A stretch of 64,000 nt of DNA. Origin: an uncultured Psychromonas sp. GTDB taxonomy: Bacteria > Pseudomonadota > Gammaproteobacteria > Enterobacterales > Psychromonadaceae. The notes beneath the pieces were generated by a model that did not search any database, had not been told where the DNA came from, and worked only from the letters and a program-made list of their open reading frames with translations. How positions within the stretch are numbered: position 1 is the stretch's first letter; each line of letters begins with the position of its first letter. Made by a program: the position numbers and the translations under genes. The stretch covers positions 80,531 to 144,530 of the forward strand of contig NZ_CANLFB010000008.1 of assembly GCF_947489755.1 (NCBI RefSeq). The letters run 5' to 3'. Below are positions 39,126-48,653 of the stretch, piece by piece.

Positions 39126-39270
39126 CTTTACTTTTGGGGGTATTAAATATTTATAACAGTGTGGCTTGGGATGTAATTGTATTTCCATTAATTAGCCTTG
39201 AGGTTAAGTAGTAGAAATAGTTACATATTACTTAAGCCTACTTCTATTCAAGTTAAATGACTTCGTATGC

Positions 39271-39326
39271 CAATAGGCTAATAGGTAGGTAAATAGATTA
39301 ATAGATTAATAGATAAATAGGTAAAT
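39271..39326. repeat. Degenerate AT-rich short tandem repeat
   Basis: Repeated TAATAGAT / AATAGGT-like octamers directly before the LysR start codon at 39332. They occupy the ribosome-binding region. Confidence 0.6.
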
Positions 39327-39331
39327 GGAAT

Positions 39332-40252
39332 ATGGAAATTTCTCAGTTAACCCGCATTAATATTAACTTATTGGTTACCTTACAAGTACTACTACAAGAA
39401 CGAAATGCTTCATCTGCAGCGATAAGATTAAATTTAAGTCAGTCGACTATCAGTAAGAATTTGTCGCAGTTAAGGCATATTTTTAGTGACCCTTTATTCC
39501 ATCGAATTTCTCACGGTTTAATGCCAACGCCACTAGCGCTAGAGTTAGAACCAAAACTAAATGTCGCGGTGAATGCGATTAATGCAATATTTTCTCCATT
39601 AGAATTTAACCTTAAAGAATATAAAGGCTGTTTTAATATTTCGATGCAAGAAAGTGCTTTTGAGTTTGTGTTATCAAAAGTGATGCAACGAGTATTAGAA
39701 GAAGCGCCTAACATGAGAATCAATACTTGGTTTAAAGACAATATTAGTATTGAGCAATTAAACCAAGGTCGATTGGATTTTGTGATTATTCCGCATGACG
39801 TAGGCCAACAACTTAATTTAAATAATCAGCTTAATATTGATGAGTTATACAGGGATGAACTGGTTTGTTTGGTGCGAGATAAAAACCCTATCTTAGAACA
39901 AAAATGGGATCAGCAGACTTATTTAAACAGTAAGCATATTCATGTTAAAGATAATGAGTTGGGATTACCGATGTTTGACCAATCATTATCTAAATTAGGT
40001 TTCCAGAGGAATGTGATCGTACAAGTGCCTGACTTTAACGCGGCAACCAGTTTATGTTGTCACTCAGATTTAGTGTTTACAACGACCAATAAATGGGCTG
40101 ACTCTGTATTAAAATCAAAACGATTAGTCGCGCTTAATTTACCTTGTCATTCGGAGCCAGTCGTTTATTCGCTTATTTGGCATAAACGTAGTGAAACGAA
40201 TCAAGCTCATCGTTGGCTACGAACGCAATTATTAAACCTCTTTAAAGCTTAA
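39332..40252 (+). CDS. LysR family transcriptional regulator
   Basis: 306 residues with the LysR HTH (ERNASSAAIRLNLSQSTISKNLSQLR, residues about 28-53) and a C-terminal substrate-binding fold. It resembles the NodD/LeuO-like branch in domain layout. It is convergent with the PhyH-like gene and lies near a TIM-barrel isomerase gene; it is the obvious candidate controller of that pair. The start lies right after a degenerate repeat and has no clear Shine-Dalgarno. Effector unknown. Confidence 0.88.
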   Translation: MEISQLTRININLLVTLQVLLQERNASSAAIRLNLSQSTISKNLSQLRHIFSDPLFHRISHGLMPTPLALELEPKLNVAVNAINAIFSPLEFNLKEYKGCFNISMQESAFEFVLSKVMQRVLEEAPNMRINTWFKDNISIEQLNQGRLDFVIIPHDVGQQLNLNNQLNIDELYRDELVCLVRDKNPILEQKWDQQTYLNSKHIHVKDNELGLPMFDQSLSKLGFQRNVIVQVPDFNAATSLCCHSDLVFTTTNKWADSVLKSKRLVALNLPCHSEPVVYSLIWHKRSETNQAHRWLRTQLLNLFKA

Positions 40253-40285
40253 CTTTCCTAACTTTTATCAGTTAAGGAAAGTTAA
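40249..40285. terminator. Shared hairpin between convergent LysR and PhyH genes
   Basis: TTAACTTTCCTAAC / GTTAAGGAAAGTTAA, 14 bp with one bulged A and an 8-nt loop, in the short gap between two convergent genes. T-runs are weak on both sides. Confidence 0.5.
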
Positions 40286-40303
40286 GAAAAGTTAATAGTT
40301 TGG

Positions 40304-41143
40304 TTAACGATTAAAGCCGCGTAAAGGTGATTTTTTAGCTTGTAGCCAATTTTCTGCCGCGTATTCAGCTTCTCCATCAGTGACATGCAGTGTAAATGCT
40401 TGGCGAGACTTTGGTGAACGATTAGGGGCACTGTAATGGGGGAGTCGCCCTTGGAATACAATCAAACTACCTGCTTTTACTTCCACACTTTTCCCACTTT
40501 CTTCTGTTGGCCAAGGCATATCGTCCAAATTAACCATGGTCGTTTGTTTACCATCTAAATTAAAACGTTCTCTAAGGGGCCCTAAATGTCCTTCAGGCTC
40601 GACCCAAAGGCAACCATTTTCAAGTGTTGCATCTTCAACCGCAAACCATAAAGTAATAACGCTCTGGGGTGTTGTAAAAAAGAAGCTCGCATCTTGGTGC
40701 CAATTCACCACACCACCTATGTTCGGTTGTTTAAAAATATACATAGATTGACGAATTTGTGGCGTTACCATACCAATATCGGACAGGATATCACCCAATA
40801 ATTTCTGGTGACTAAAAGCACTGAATACAGGGTCAAGTTCGTGTAATGCGTGACCAATTTTATTGATGCATAAAGCGCGATCTTGAACTAATTCACCCTT
40901 GTCATTGAAGGCTTCTTCCTCAAAAAAACATTTTATCTGTTCTGCTGAATCTAAGAAATAGTCGTTATCGCTCCGGTCATTGTCATTTGTCGTAAATACA
41001 TTATCTGGACTATCTTCAGCCCATTGTTCAACCATTTTGTTAGCGCGTCTTTTTATGGCTTCTATTTCATATAAAGGAATAATTTCGTCCATTACGATGA
41101 AACCTTGTTCGTTATAATGTTTTATTTGATCCGCTGATAACAT
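40304..41143 (-). CDS. Phytanoyl-CoA dioxygenase (PhyH) family protein
   Basis: A non-heme Fe(II)/2-oxoglutarate-dependent oxygenase. The metal triad is visible as NWHQDASFF (HxD) and the distal histidine in RLPHYSAPNRS, with an arginine (SRQAFTLHV) for the 2-oxoglutarate carboxylate. I start at the ATG at 41143, which has AAGGAAG 7 bp upstream, giving 279 residues; 11 further upstream codons are not needed. Substrate unknown. The divergent TIM-barrel gene and the LysR gene suggest a small catabolic unit. Confidence 0.87.
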   Translation of the reverse strand: MLSADQIKHYNEQGFIVMDEIIPLYEIEAIKRRANKMVEQWAEDSPDNVFTTNDNDRSDNDYFLDSAEQIKCFFEEEAFNDKGELVQDRALCINKIGHALHELDPVFSAFSHQKLLGDILSDIGMVTPQIRQSMYIFKQPNIGGVVNWHQDASFFFTTPQSVITLWFAVEDATLENGCLWVEPEGHLGPLRERFNLDGKQTTMVNLDDMPWPTEESGKSVEVKAGSLIVFQGRLPHYSAPNRSPKSRQAFTLHVTDGEAEYAAENWLQAKKSPLRGFNR

Positions 41144-41411
41144 CGATATCTTCCTTGCTAATAAATTCAAATGCACGTTAATTTAAATATGGCGCTGCCT
41201 TTTTACTTTTCTTTAACAAATATAACGATAACCAAACATTTCTAATATTGAATAAATCGAATATTCATTTTTCCAAATAGGAATATTAAATAAAGGAATA
41301 ACAACGTTATTCTATTTCTACTGATTTGAACTTAATTATCTCTAGCCGTAAAAGTCAAAGGTAATTGAGATAAACAGCTAACATCCTAAAGGCTAATAAT
41401 AGAGATTCAAT

Positions 41412-42239
41412 ATGAAGCTTAATTTTCATAAATCACTGTGGGAAGTACAGTGTACAAATGCGAATGAATTAAACCATCATTTACAGGTTATTCAAGATGA
41501 AGGGTATCAAGGAACCGAATTGTTTTTACCTTTTTATGATATTGACCTTAGTACGACGCTTAAAGCGCATGCAAAAAGGGAGTTGGATATCATCACTGGG
41601 ATAGCAACCCAAGGTGACAATGTGCAAGCACATCTAACCAGTCTTATTAAGCAAGTAGAGTGTGCGCTGTTGTTTTCTCCTAAGTTAATAAATTGTCATA
41701 CGGGACGTGATATTTTTAGTTTAGAAGATAATTTAATATTATTCGAAACCGCGCTTGAATTGGAGCAAAAGCATGGCATCACTATTACCCATGAAACACA
41801 TCGTTTCAGACCCACTTTTAGTACTTTGGGTACCGAGCAAATTATTGATGCTTTGCCTGAGTTAAAGCTAAATTTAGATATTAGTCATTGGATGGTGGTG
41901 CATGAATCTGATTTGAAAGATCAACAAGAAAGGTTAAATAAGTTATTTAACTCTGTTTACCATATTCATGGTCGAGTGGGTTTTGAAGAGGGGCCTCAGG
42001 TAACCAATCCTGAAGATCAACGTTGGCAAGCACATCTTATTAACCATACTCAGTGCTGGCAGAAAGTTGTTAATAATGCATTAACACGTGAACAAAAAGT
42101 GTTCACCATTACACCTGAGTTTGGCCCATTTCCGTATGCTCATGTGCATCCAACAACGGGCGAACACTTAGCTGATATATGGAAAGCCAATCGATTTATG
42201 AAACAATATTTGTCAGAACAGTTAATTATTCCAAAATAA
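41412..42239 (+). CDS. Xylose-isomerase-like TIM-barrel protein (sugar epimerase/isomerase family)
   Basis: 275 residues of the AP-endonuclease-2/xylose-isomerase-like fold. Four expected metal ligands are present: Glu in THETHRF, Asp in NLDISHW, His in HIHGRVG and Glu in TPEFGPF. Members are epimerases, isomerases, dehydratases or inositol-pathway enzymes; the reaction here is unknown. It is divergent from the PhyH gene with 268 bp between the starts, room for a shared control region. No sugar transporter is adjacent. Confidence 0.82.
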   Translation: MKLNFHKSLWEVQCTNANELNHHLQVIQDEGYQGTELFLPFYDIDLSTTLKAHAKRELDIITGIATQGDNVQAHLTSLIKQVECALLFSPKLINCHTGRDIFSLEDNLILFETALELEQKHGITITHETHRFRPTFSTLGTEQIIDALPELKLNLDISHWMVVHESDLKDQQERLNKLFNSVYHIHGRVGFEEGPQVTNPEDQRWQAHLINHTQCWQKVVNNALTREQKVFTITPEFGPFPYAHVHPTTGEHLADIWKANRFMKQYLSEQLIIPK

Positions 42240-42262
42240 AAATATTATTTCTTGAATGCACT

Positions 42263-43039
42263 TTATGATCTATTGATACAGCCAGGCATTGTATCGGCAT
42301 TTTTTTGTTTATTTGACTCTTTAACTGACAACATTTTTTGAAAAACTATCATTAAAAATAACGAGACGGTTATTGCTGAACAAAAAATTAAGAAGCTAAT
42401 CATAAAGGTTTCTCGCTTTGATTTTATAAGTTGAGGTTTTATACTTTTTTCAACTATCTGTGCGCCCATAAGATCACCAACTTGCCATTTTTCGGGTTCA
42501 GTTAAATGTTGGATACTGTTATGGCAATCCACGCAAGCTTGTTCAGTTGCATAGAAAGGTGCGACAGTTCGCACTACTGATTTGTCATTTTTTATGACTG
42601 AAGTGAGGTTCATATCTTGATCGGAACTTGTTTGAAGTAATAGCATTTGGCGTCGCATTTTATCGTCAGTAGGCCCTTTATTTATCGATTTCCCAGGAAA
42701 GCCAACAACTTCAGAGTGTAAAGCCCCTTCAAACAACGAGTTTAAATTAGCAAGCTCAAGAGCATGAGAACGGTAAATTGCGCGACTAGGCAATAACCCA
42801 TTTGCGTATTGGCTTTCAAAATCAGAATAAGCTTTAACAAACCCTTTGCTGAGGTTGATCACTAAATTATTTTCATTTTTTGCATTTTCAATAAGATCTA
42901 TGCGTGTTTTATTTAAAATAAAATGATAAGCAAAAAAAGAGAGAACTAAAGCAGCTACAAGCATTATGATCATATAACGCGTCGTTAAGATGTTGTTAAT
43001 AGAGGAAATTTTTTGGTCGTGTTTATTCACTCTTCTCAC
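42263..43039 (-). CDS. Membrane-bound periplasmic c-type heme sensor-like protein (DUF3365)
   Basis: 258 residues: membrane helix near residues 20-42, a periplasmic DUF3365/Tll0287-like domain, a c-type heme site CVDCH at residues 169-173, a second helix (about 213-237) and only about 20 cytoplasmic residues. Related proteins usually continue into HAMP, kinase or GGDEF output domains, which are missing here. Start is a GTG; another GTG three codons later has equal support. Partner protein, if any, is not encoded next to it. Confidence 0.8.
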   Translation of the reverse strand: MRRVNKHDQKISSINNILTTRYMIIMLVAALVLSFFAYHFILNKTRIDLIENAKNENNLVINLSKGFVKAYSDFESQYANGLLPSRAIYRSHALELANLNSLFEGALHSEVVGFPGKSINKGPTDDKMRRQMLLLQTSSDQDMNLTSVIKNDKSVVRTVAPFYATEQACVDCHNSIQHLTEPEKWQVGDLMGAQIVEKSIKPQLIKSKRETFMISFLIFCSAITVSLFLMIVFQKMLSVKESNKQKNADTMPGCINRS

Positions 43040-43370
43040 CTTATTTTAGTTGATATGTCATTGTGATGTCTTTAAATTGTCATTACTAAATTATTAATGT
43101 TTTTGACTATTTTACTAAGTTAATGAGTTTATTAAAGGCCTATAAATACTAACTTCTATTAAATATCAAAGAAGTTTTGATATGTCATTAATATTTAAGT
43201 AAATTATATTTAATTAGTTTTTATACAATAAAATTACAAATATTATCTTTTTTTGTGATTTTATATATATTAACCAAAAAGAGGTGTTTCTTGCAAGTAA
43301 AGTAAGCAAGGTTATGGAGATCTTCCTCTTATTTAGCGGTTAAAAGTTTAGCAGTTAAAAGGAAAATAAG
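43040..43370. other. Divergent AT-rich promoter region
   Basis: 330 bp between the heme protein gene and a divergent GNAT gene. No unmistakable hexamers or palindromes seen; an AAGGAA ribosome site precedes the GNAT start. Confidence 0.45.
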
Positions 43371-43802
43371 ATGACAGTTGAATTTAGAGAAGCCGAGTTT
43401 AAAGAGTTTTCCTCAGCGCTTATTCAAGAAAATATGAAAAGCTATTATGCTGCTAAAGATATTACGTGGGATGCTGATTTTTTTGATTACCATTGGCAGA
43501 AATTCAAAAACCTAGAAATCTATTTTAACTCGGAATGTGTTGGAATTTTACGCTTTTCATTTAATAATGAAAATTGTTATATCAGAGACTTACAAATAAA
43601 ATCATCATATCAAGGAAGAGGCATCGGAAGTCATTGCTTATATTATGCTGTTGATTTTGCTAAAGCTCGAGGAGATAGTTTTATTAAATTAAAAGTGTTT
43701 TCAGACAATCCAGCTATCGCTTTATATCAGCGTCATGGCTTTAAAAAAGTATCTGAACTAGGTTTTTTAATTGAAATGTCAATCGACCTTGAGCAAATGT
43801 AG
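43371..43802 (+). CDS. GNAT family N-acetyltransferase
   Basis: 143 residues with a canonical acetyl-CoA binding motif A (IRDLQIKSSYQGRGIGSHCL, Q-G-R-G-I-G loop) and motif B (NPAIALYQRHGFKKV). AAGGAA precedes the ATG. Target molecule unknown. It is followed after 85 bp by prolyl aminopeptidase in the same direction; no functional link is evident. Confidence 0.87.
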   Translation: MTVEFREAEFKEFSSALIQENMKSYYAAKDITWDADFFDYHWQKFKNLEIYFNSECVGILRFSFNNENCYIRDLQIKSSYQGRGIGSHCLYYAVDFAKARGDSFIKLKVFSDNPAIALYQRHGFKKVSELGFLIEMSIDLEQM

Positions 43803-43887
43803 ATTTCAAATACTACGACCTTTAAATATAGCCTCTCACTAATGATATGGTCGTGAGTGGTATCGCCTTAATATACGAGTCAATACG

Positions 43888-44838
43888 ATGAATGAGTTTT
43901 ACCCAGAGTTAGCACCCTACAATGATTTTTTAATGAACGTAGATAACCAACATCAGCTCTATGTCGAAGAGTGCGGTAATCCAAATGGCCAAGCGGTGCT
44001 GTTTATTCACGGTGGTCCTGGCGGTGGTTGTTCTACTAACGATAGACGATTTTTTGATCCTGAAAAATACCGTATTGTTTTATTTGATCAACGTGGTTGC
44101 GGCCGTTCTTTACCTCATGGATGTTTAGACAATAACGAGACTGATTTTCTAGTGAGTGATATTGAACAAATTAGAGAGAAGCTAGATATTAATCATTGGC
44201 ATGTTTTCGGAGGATCATGGGGATCTACATTAGCGCTTGTATATGCGCAAACCCATCCAACAAAGGTTAGTAGTTTAGTACTTCGTGGTATTTTCTTAGG
44301 TCGCCCACAAGACACTGATTGGACTTTTTCTGGTGGTGGTGCAACCCGTATTTATCCTGACTTTTGGCAAGAGTATCTTGATGTATTGCCAAATGACCAA
44401 GCTTCAGTGCAAGCGGCTTACGATATTATGGTCGGTGACGATAAAGAACTAGCAATGAGAGTGGCTAAGGCATGGAGTGTTTGGGAAATTCGTTGTTGTA
44501 CGTTAATACCGGATCAAGATTTTGTTGATGCTGCAACAGGTGACGAGCAAGCGTGGACAATGGCGCGTCATGAGGCACACTTTATGATCAATCATTGCTT
44601 TTTATCTGAGAATCAAATATTAGCGAATACAGATAAAATTAAAGATATTCCAACGACTATCGTACATGGTCGATTTGATATCGTTTGCCCATTTGATAAC
44701 GCTTGGCAATTACATCAAAAACTACCGAATTCAAGCTTGATTACCAGCGAAGCCTCGGGTCATGCTTCAATTGAAACCAATACTAAACACCATTTAATTG
44801 AAGCCACTAAGGCGATGCTATTATTGAAGAATAACTAA
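43888..44838 (+). CDS. pip: Prolyl aminopeptidase
   Basis: An alpha/beta-hydrolase (family S33) that removes N-terminal proline from peptides. The HGGPGGGCS oxyanion motif, FDQRGCGRS, nucleophile elbow GGSWGS, the acidic residue in HGRFDIVCP and the C-terminal histidine in SGHAS are all present. 316 residues, typical. It looks monocistronic. Confidence 0.94.
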   Translation: MNEFYPELAPYNDFLMNVDNQHQLYVEECGNPNGQAVLFIHGGPGGGCSTNDRRFFDPEKYRIVLFDQRGCGRSLPHGCLDNNETDFLVSDIEQIREKLDINHWHVFGGSWGSTLALVYAQTHPTKVSSLVLRGIFLGRPQDTDWTFSGGGATRIYPDFWQEYLDVLPNDQASVQAAYDIMVGDDKELAMRVAKAWSVWEIRCCTLIPDQDFVDAATGDEQAWTMARHEAHFMINHCFLSENQILANTDKIKDIPTTIVHGRFDIVCPFDNAWQLHQKLPNSSLITSEASGHASIETNTKHHLIEATKAMLLLKNN

Positions 44839-45025
44839 CTGTTATTATTGGGCAGATCCAAGTTCTGAATTCAAGTAACAAATTCTCTGTTTATTGGGGG
44901 TAATAATAGACTTATTTTTTTCCTAAATTCAGATAGTAAGAGCAAACACATTATAAAATATATCGGCAATCGTTAGCTTTAAAAACGATTTGTATTAGTT
45001 GTCTTACTGTTTGAATCTTCAATGA

Positions 45026-46354
45026 TTAGCCTATGATGATTTGCCCAAGCATATACCCTACACAACAAGCGGAAATCACACCAATTAACCCGACTGACAT
45101 AAATGAATGATTGAAATACCATTTACCTATTTTCGTTGTGCCTGATGTATCAAAGTTTACTGTTGCGATATCTGATGGATAATTAGGAATAAAGAAGTAT
45201 CCGTACACTGCAGGCATTAATCCTATTAAAAGTGCGGGTTCAAGACCTAACGCTAACCCTACGGGTAACATCATTCTTGCTGTTGCCGCTTGAGAGTTAA
45301 CGACAACTGAAACAATGAATAATGCTAATGCAAATGTCCAAGGGTAAAGAGTGACTACTTCAATAATACTAGATTTAAACTGTGGCATGGCATATTGGAA
45401 ATAGGTATCAGACATCCATGCAATCCCAAAAATAGCGATAGCTGCAACCATACCGGATTTGAAAACGACTCCATTAGGTACTTTTTGTGGATCTGTTTTT
45501 GTCACAAGTAAAATAACCCCGCCAAAAGCGAGCATCATCATCTGAATAATGACTGCCATACTGATAGGCTTATCGCCTTCTGCGATCGTTCTTATCTCAG
45601 GTACCATTGCAATAATCACAATAATGATAATCGCAGATATAAAAATCATCACTGCATTACGTGCCGATTTGGGTAATGTTTGATTGAGAGTGGTAGAGGT
45701 CGTATTCAGTATTTTTTCTCGCCAAACGGGATCTTTTAAACGAGCTTGATAGTCTTCGTCATCATCTAATTCTTTACCTCGTTTAAGGCTATATAATGAC
45801 ATCATTAACGTACCGAATAACGTTGCAGGTACAGTGACAAGTAAAATCGACATTAATGTAATGTCGGTACCAAGGTCGACTATTTGTGCTAAATAAAAGA
45901 CCACTGCAGCAGAAATCGGTGAGGCAGTAATACCAATTTGTGAAGCGACAGACGCGGCTGCCATTGGCCTTTCTGGGCGAATACCATTTTTTAATGCTAC
46001 ATCACCAATGATTGGCATGATTGAATAAACAGCATGGCCAGTACCTAATAGAAAGGTCATAAAATACGTAACAAAAGGAGCTATTAGGGTGACACGTTTA
46101 GGATTTTTTCTAAGAATTTTCTCGGCAATTTGTAACATATACTTTAAACCGCCTGCCGCTTCAAGAATAGATGCACAGGTGACGACTGCGAGTATAATTA
46201 GCATGACGGTGATCGGAGGGGAAGTGGGTGGCATCTTAAAAATAAAGACTTCAATAACTAACCCGATGCCAGAAATAACACCTAAGCCTATACCACCAAA
46301 ACGAGAACCAATATAAAGCGCGATTAATAGAAAAACAAATTCAGCATACAACAT
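45026..46354 (-). CDS. dcuB: Anaerobic C4-dicarboxylate transporter, DcuA/DcuB family
   Basis: A 442-residue inner-membrane carrier with about 10-12 helices that exchanges fumarate, malate or aspartate for succinate. The GTGHAVYSIMPII segment, RPERPMAAASVASQIGITASPIS, VVNSQAATARMMLPV and PNYPSDIATVNFDTSGTTKIG are strong DcuA/B signatures. The GTGHAVYSIMPIIGDVALKNGIRPERP region is nearer DcuB. AAGGA is 6 bp before the ATG. A perfect FNR box 123 bp upstream indicates induction without oxygen. Confidence 0.92.
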   Translation of the reverse strand: MLYAEFVFLLIALYIGSRFGGIGLGVISGIGLVIEVFIFKMPPTSPPITVMLIILAVVTCASILEAAGGLKYMLQIAEKILRKNPKRVTLIAPFVTYFMTFLLGTGHAVYSIMPIIGDVALKNGIRPERPMAAASVASQIGITASPISAAVVFYLAQIVDLGTDITLMSILLVTVPATLFGTLMMSLYSLKRGKELDDDEDYQARLKDPVWREKILNTTSTTLNQTLPKSARNAVMIFISAIIIIVIIAMVPEIRTIAEGDKPISMAVIIQMMMLAFGGVILLVTKTDPQKVPNGVVFKSGMVAAIAIFGIAWMSDTYFQYAMPQFKSSIIEVVTLYPWTFALALFIVSVVVNSQAATARMMLPVGLALGLEPALLIGLMPAVYGYFFIPNYPSDIATVNFDTSGTTKIGKWYFNHSFMSVGLIGVISACCVGYMLGQIIIG

Positions 46355-46921
46355 AAAAAGTCCTTAGATAAAGCCCGTGTACCTTATATTGTTCGCCTTT
46401 TTACTCATCGATAATGATAAATTCCTCACATTAAAAATAGACAAAAAATCGCTTTTAAATGATAACTGACGATCAATTGATCCTTATCAATCTTCCTCTA
46501 TTGAATGTTATGTGCTGTATTGAAAATAAAATGATGATCAACCTTAGTTGGATAGAAGCAAAGTGATATAACACTGTTATTTTTATGAATCTCTCTATTA
46601 AATTATTATTCGAATAAGCTGGTGCTATTTCAATAATGTACCTGAACGACATAAGATTAAGGATAAGCTGAAAAGCTGTTTATTAATATTCAAAAAATGA
46701 CGCCCTTCCTGTCCGGTACAGAGATTATTTAACCTTGTGAGGTTTAGAATTGCAGAATTGTAGAATTGGAAATTGTTATCAAGGTATTTAATAGTGAGAA
46801 CAAGCAAAGAAATAATCACTTTCTTGATTGAATTTGATTATATCGATGCTTACTATATTTTATGTGTTGATTTTTCCTTTATTAAAGCTAACGCTTACTC
46901 GCTTTAAAAAGAAACCTAGGT
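46355..46921. other. Intergenic region between dcuB and aceA
   Basis: 567 bp without a supported gene. The left part holds the dcuB promoter region with the FNR box; the rest is AT-rich and lies downstream of aceA. Short open frames here have no ribosome sites. Confidence 0.55.
46477..46490 (-). promoter_or_regulatory. FNR box upstream of dcuB
   Basis: TTGATCCTTATCAA is an exact match to the FNR consensus (TTGAT-N4-ATCAA). It is centred about 129 bp upstream of the dcuB start codon. FNR activates dcuB in E. coli. Confidence 0.75.
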
Positions 46922-48520
46922 CTAAGAGAACTGGCTCATTGTATTATTCTCGCCAGAGGCTTTTAATGCTTGATCACCAGAGAAATATTCTTTGTGATCG
47001 TCACCAATATTTGATCCTGACATGTCCTGATGTTTGACTGAAGCGAGCGATTGTCTTATCTCTAGACGTTGTACATTTTCAACATAAGCCAACATTGCAC
47101 GCTCTCCAAAATATTCTTTAGCGAGATTATCTGTTGATAATGCAGCCGTATGATAAGTTGGTAATGTTATTAAGTGATGGAAAATACCCGCATGCTTAGA
47201 CGCTTCTTTTTGGAAATTTTGTATTTTCAAATCGGCGGCGCTTGCTAGCTCAGTAATGTCGTATTTAATACTCATTAAGTCGCTGCGTTGGTAACCACTT
47301 ACGTCTTTGCCATCTTTTTCCCATGCATCAAATACTTGTTGGCGGAAATTTAACGTCCAGTTAAAAGAAGGACTGTTGTTGTAAACCAATTTGGCATTAG
47401 GTACCACTTCTCGAATACGATTCACCATATTAGCAATATGCTCTACGTTCGGTGTTTCTGTTTCAATCCATAGTAAGTCTGCACCATGTTGCAATGATGT
47501 AATACAATCAAGCACTACACGATCTTCGCCAGTATTAGGTTTGAAGCGAACTAATCCATTAGGAAGACGGTTTGGTTTAATTAGCTCACCTTCACGACTT
47601 AATACCATATCACCTGATTTTAAATCCGCTAACGAATTGATTTTTTCACCATCGATATAAGCGTTGTATTGCTCGGCTAAATCTCCTGGATATTGAGAGA
47701 CAGGGATTTTTTGCGTTAACCCTGCGCCTAATGAATCTGTTCGAGCAACGATAATACCTTCTTCAACACCGAGCTCCATAAAGGCGTAACGCACTGCATT
47801 TATTTTGGCTAAAAAATCTTCATGTGGCACGGTTACTTTACCGTCTTGATGGCCACATTGTTTAGCATCAGACACTTGGTTTTCAATCTGAATACAACAT
47901 GCTCCAGCTTCTATCATTTTTTTAGCGAGTAGATAAGTCGCCTCTTCATTACCAAAGCCTGCATCGATATCGGCAATGATAGGGACAACGTGTGTTTCAA
48001 ACTCGTCAATTTGCTTTTGTACGGCTCTTTCTGCAACTTGATCACCGCTACTTTGTGCTGTGTCTAAGTCTGCAAATAAATGATTTAATTCACGTGCATC
48101 AGCTTGTTTTAAGAAGGTGTACAGTTCTTCTATTAACATGGGCACTGAGGTTTTTTCATGCATTGATTGGTCTGGCAATGGGCCAAACTCAGAGCGCATC
48201 GCTGCTACCATCCAACCTGATAAGTAAAGGTAAGTCCCTTTGGTGGTGGTGAAATGTTTCTTAATAGAAATCATTTTTTGCTGACCGATAAAACCATGCC
48301 AGCAACCAAGCGATTGGGTGTAATTATCACTATTTTGATCATAAGATTGCATATCATCACGCATAATTTTAGCGGTGTAATTTGCGATATCTAATCCCGT
48401 TTTAAAACGGTTTTGTAAGCGCATACGTGCAATATATTCAGGGTTAATGGCATTCCAAGTTGAACCTTGTTGGTTTATAAATTGGTGTGCGTTATTTATT
48501 TCAGCGTTGTAATTCATCAT
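46922..48520 (-). CDS. aceA: Isocitrate lyase, long form
   Basis: Cleaves isocitrate to glyoxylate and succinate, the first glyoxylate-shunt step. At 532 residues it is the long class seen in Pseudomonas and marine Gammaproteobacteria, not the 434-residue E. coli form. The catalytic cysteine lies in AKQCGHQDGK, with WIETETPN and FNWTLNF also present. An AGAGG site serves either of two adjacent ATGs (48520 or 48517). It is followed on the same strand, upstream, by glcB, giving a complete bypass. Confidence 0.95.
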   Translation of the reverse strand: MMNYNAEINNAHQFINQQGSTWNAINPEYIARMRLQNRFKTGLDIANYTAKIMRDDMQSYDQNSDNYTQSLGCWHGFIGQQKMISIKKHFTTTKGTYLYLSGWMVAAMRSEFGPLPDQSMHEKTSVPMLIEELYTFLKQADARELNHLFADLDTAQSSGDQVAERAVQKQIDEFETHVVPIIADIDAGFGNEEATYLLAKKMIEAGACCIQIENQVSDAKQCGHQDGKVTVPHEDFLAKINAVRYAFMELGVEEGIIVARTDSLGAGLTQKIPVSQYPGDLAEQYNAYIDGEKINSLADLKSGDMVLSREGELIKPNRLPNGLVRFKPNTGEDRVVLDCITSLQHGADLLWIETETPNVEHIANMVNRIREVVPNAKLVYNNSPSFNWTLNFRQQVFDAWEKDGKDVSGYQRSDLMSIKYDITELASAADLKIQNFQKEASKHAGIFHHLITLPTYHTAALSTDNLAKEYFGERAMLAYVENVQRLEIRQSLASVKHQDMSGSNIGDDHKEYFSGDQALKASGENNTMSQFS

Positions 48521-48653
48521 AGTGACCTCTCAAATTATCATGTGTTATCAATAAGTAATTGTTAATGTACAGTGAATAAAAGTGTCTAGATTAAAGTTGT
48601 TGCTTTGTTAATTGCAGCCTTGTTAATAGCTGCATTATTTACGGCTACTTTAT

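Noticed and set aside
46828..47037. Plus-strand frame of 69 codons near the aceA end
   Set aside because: Overlaps the aceA 3' end on the opposite strand and lacks a ribosome site.
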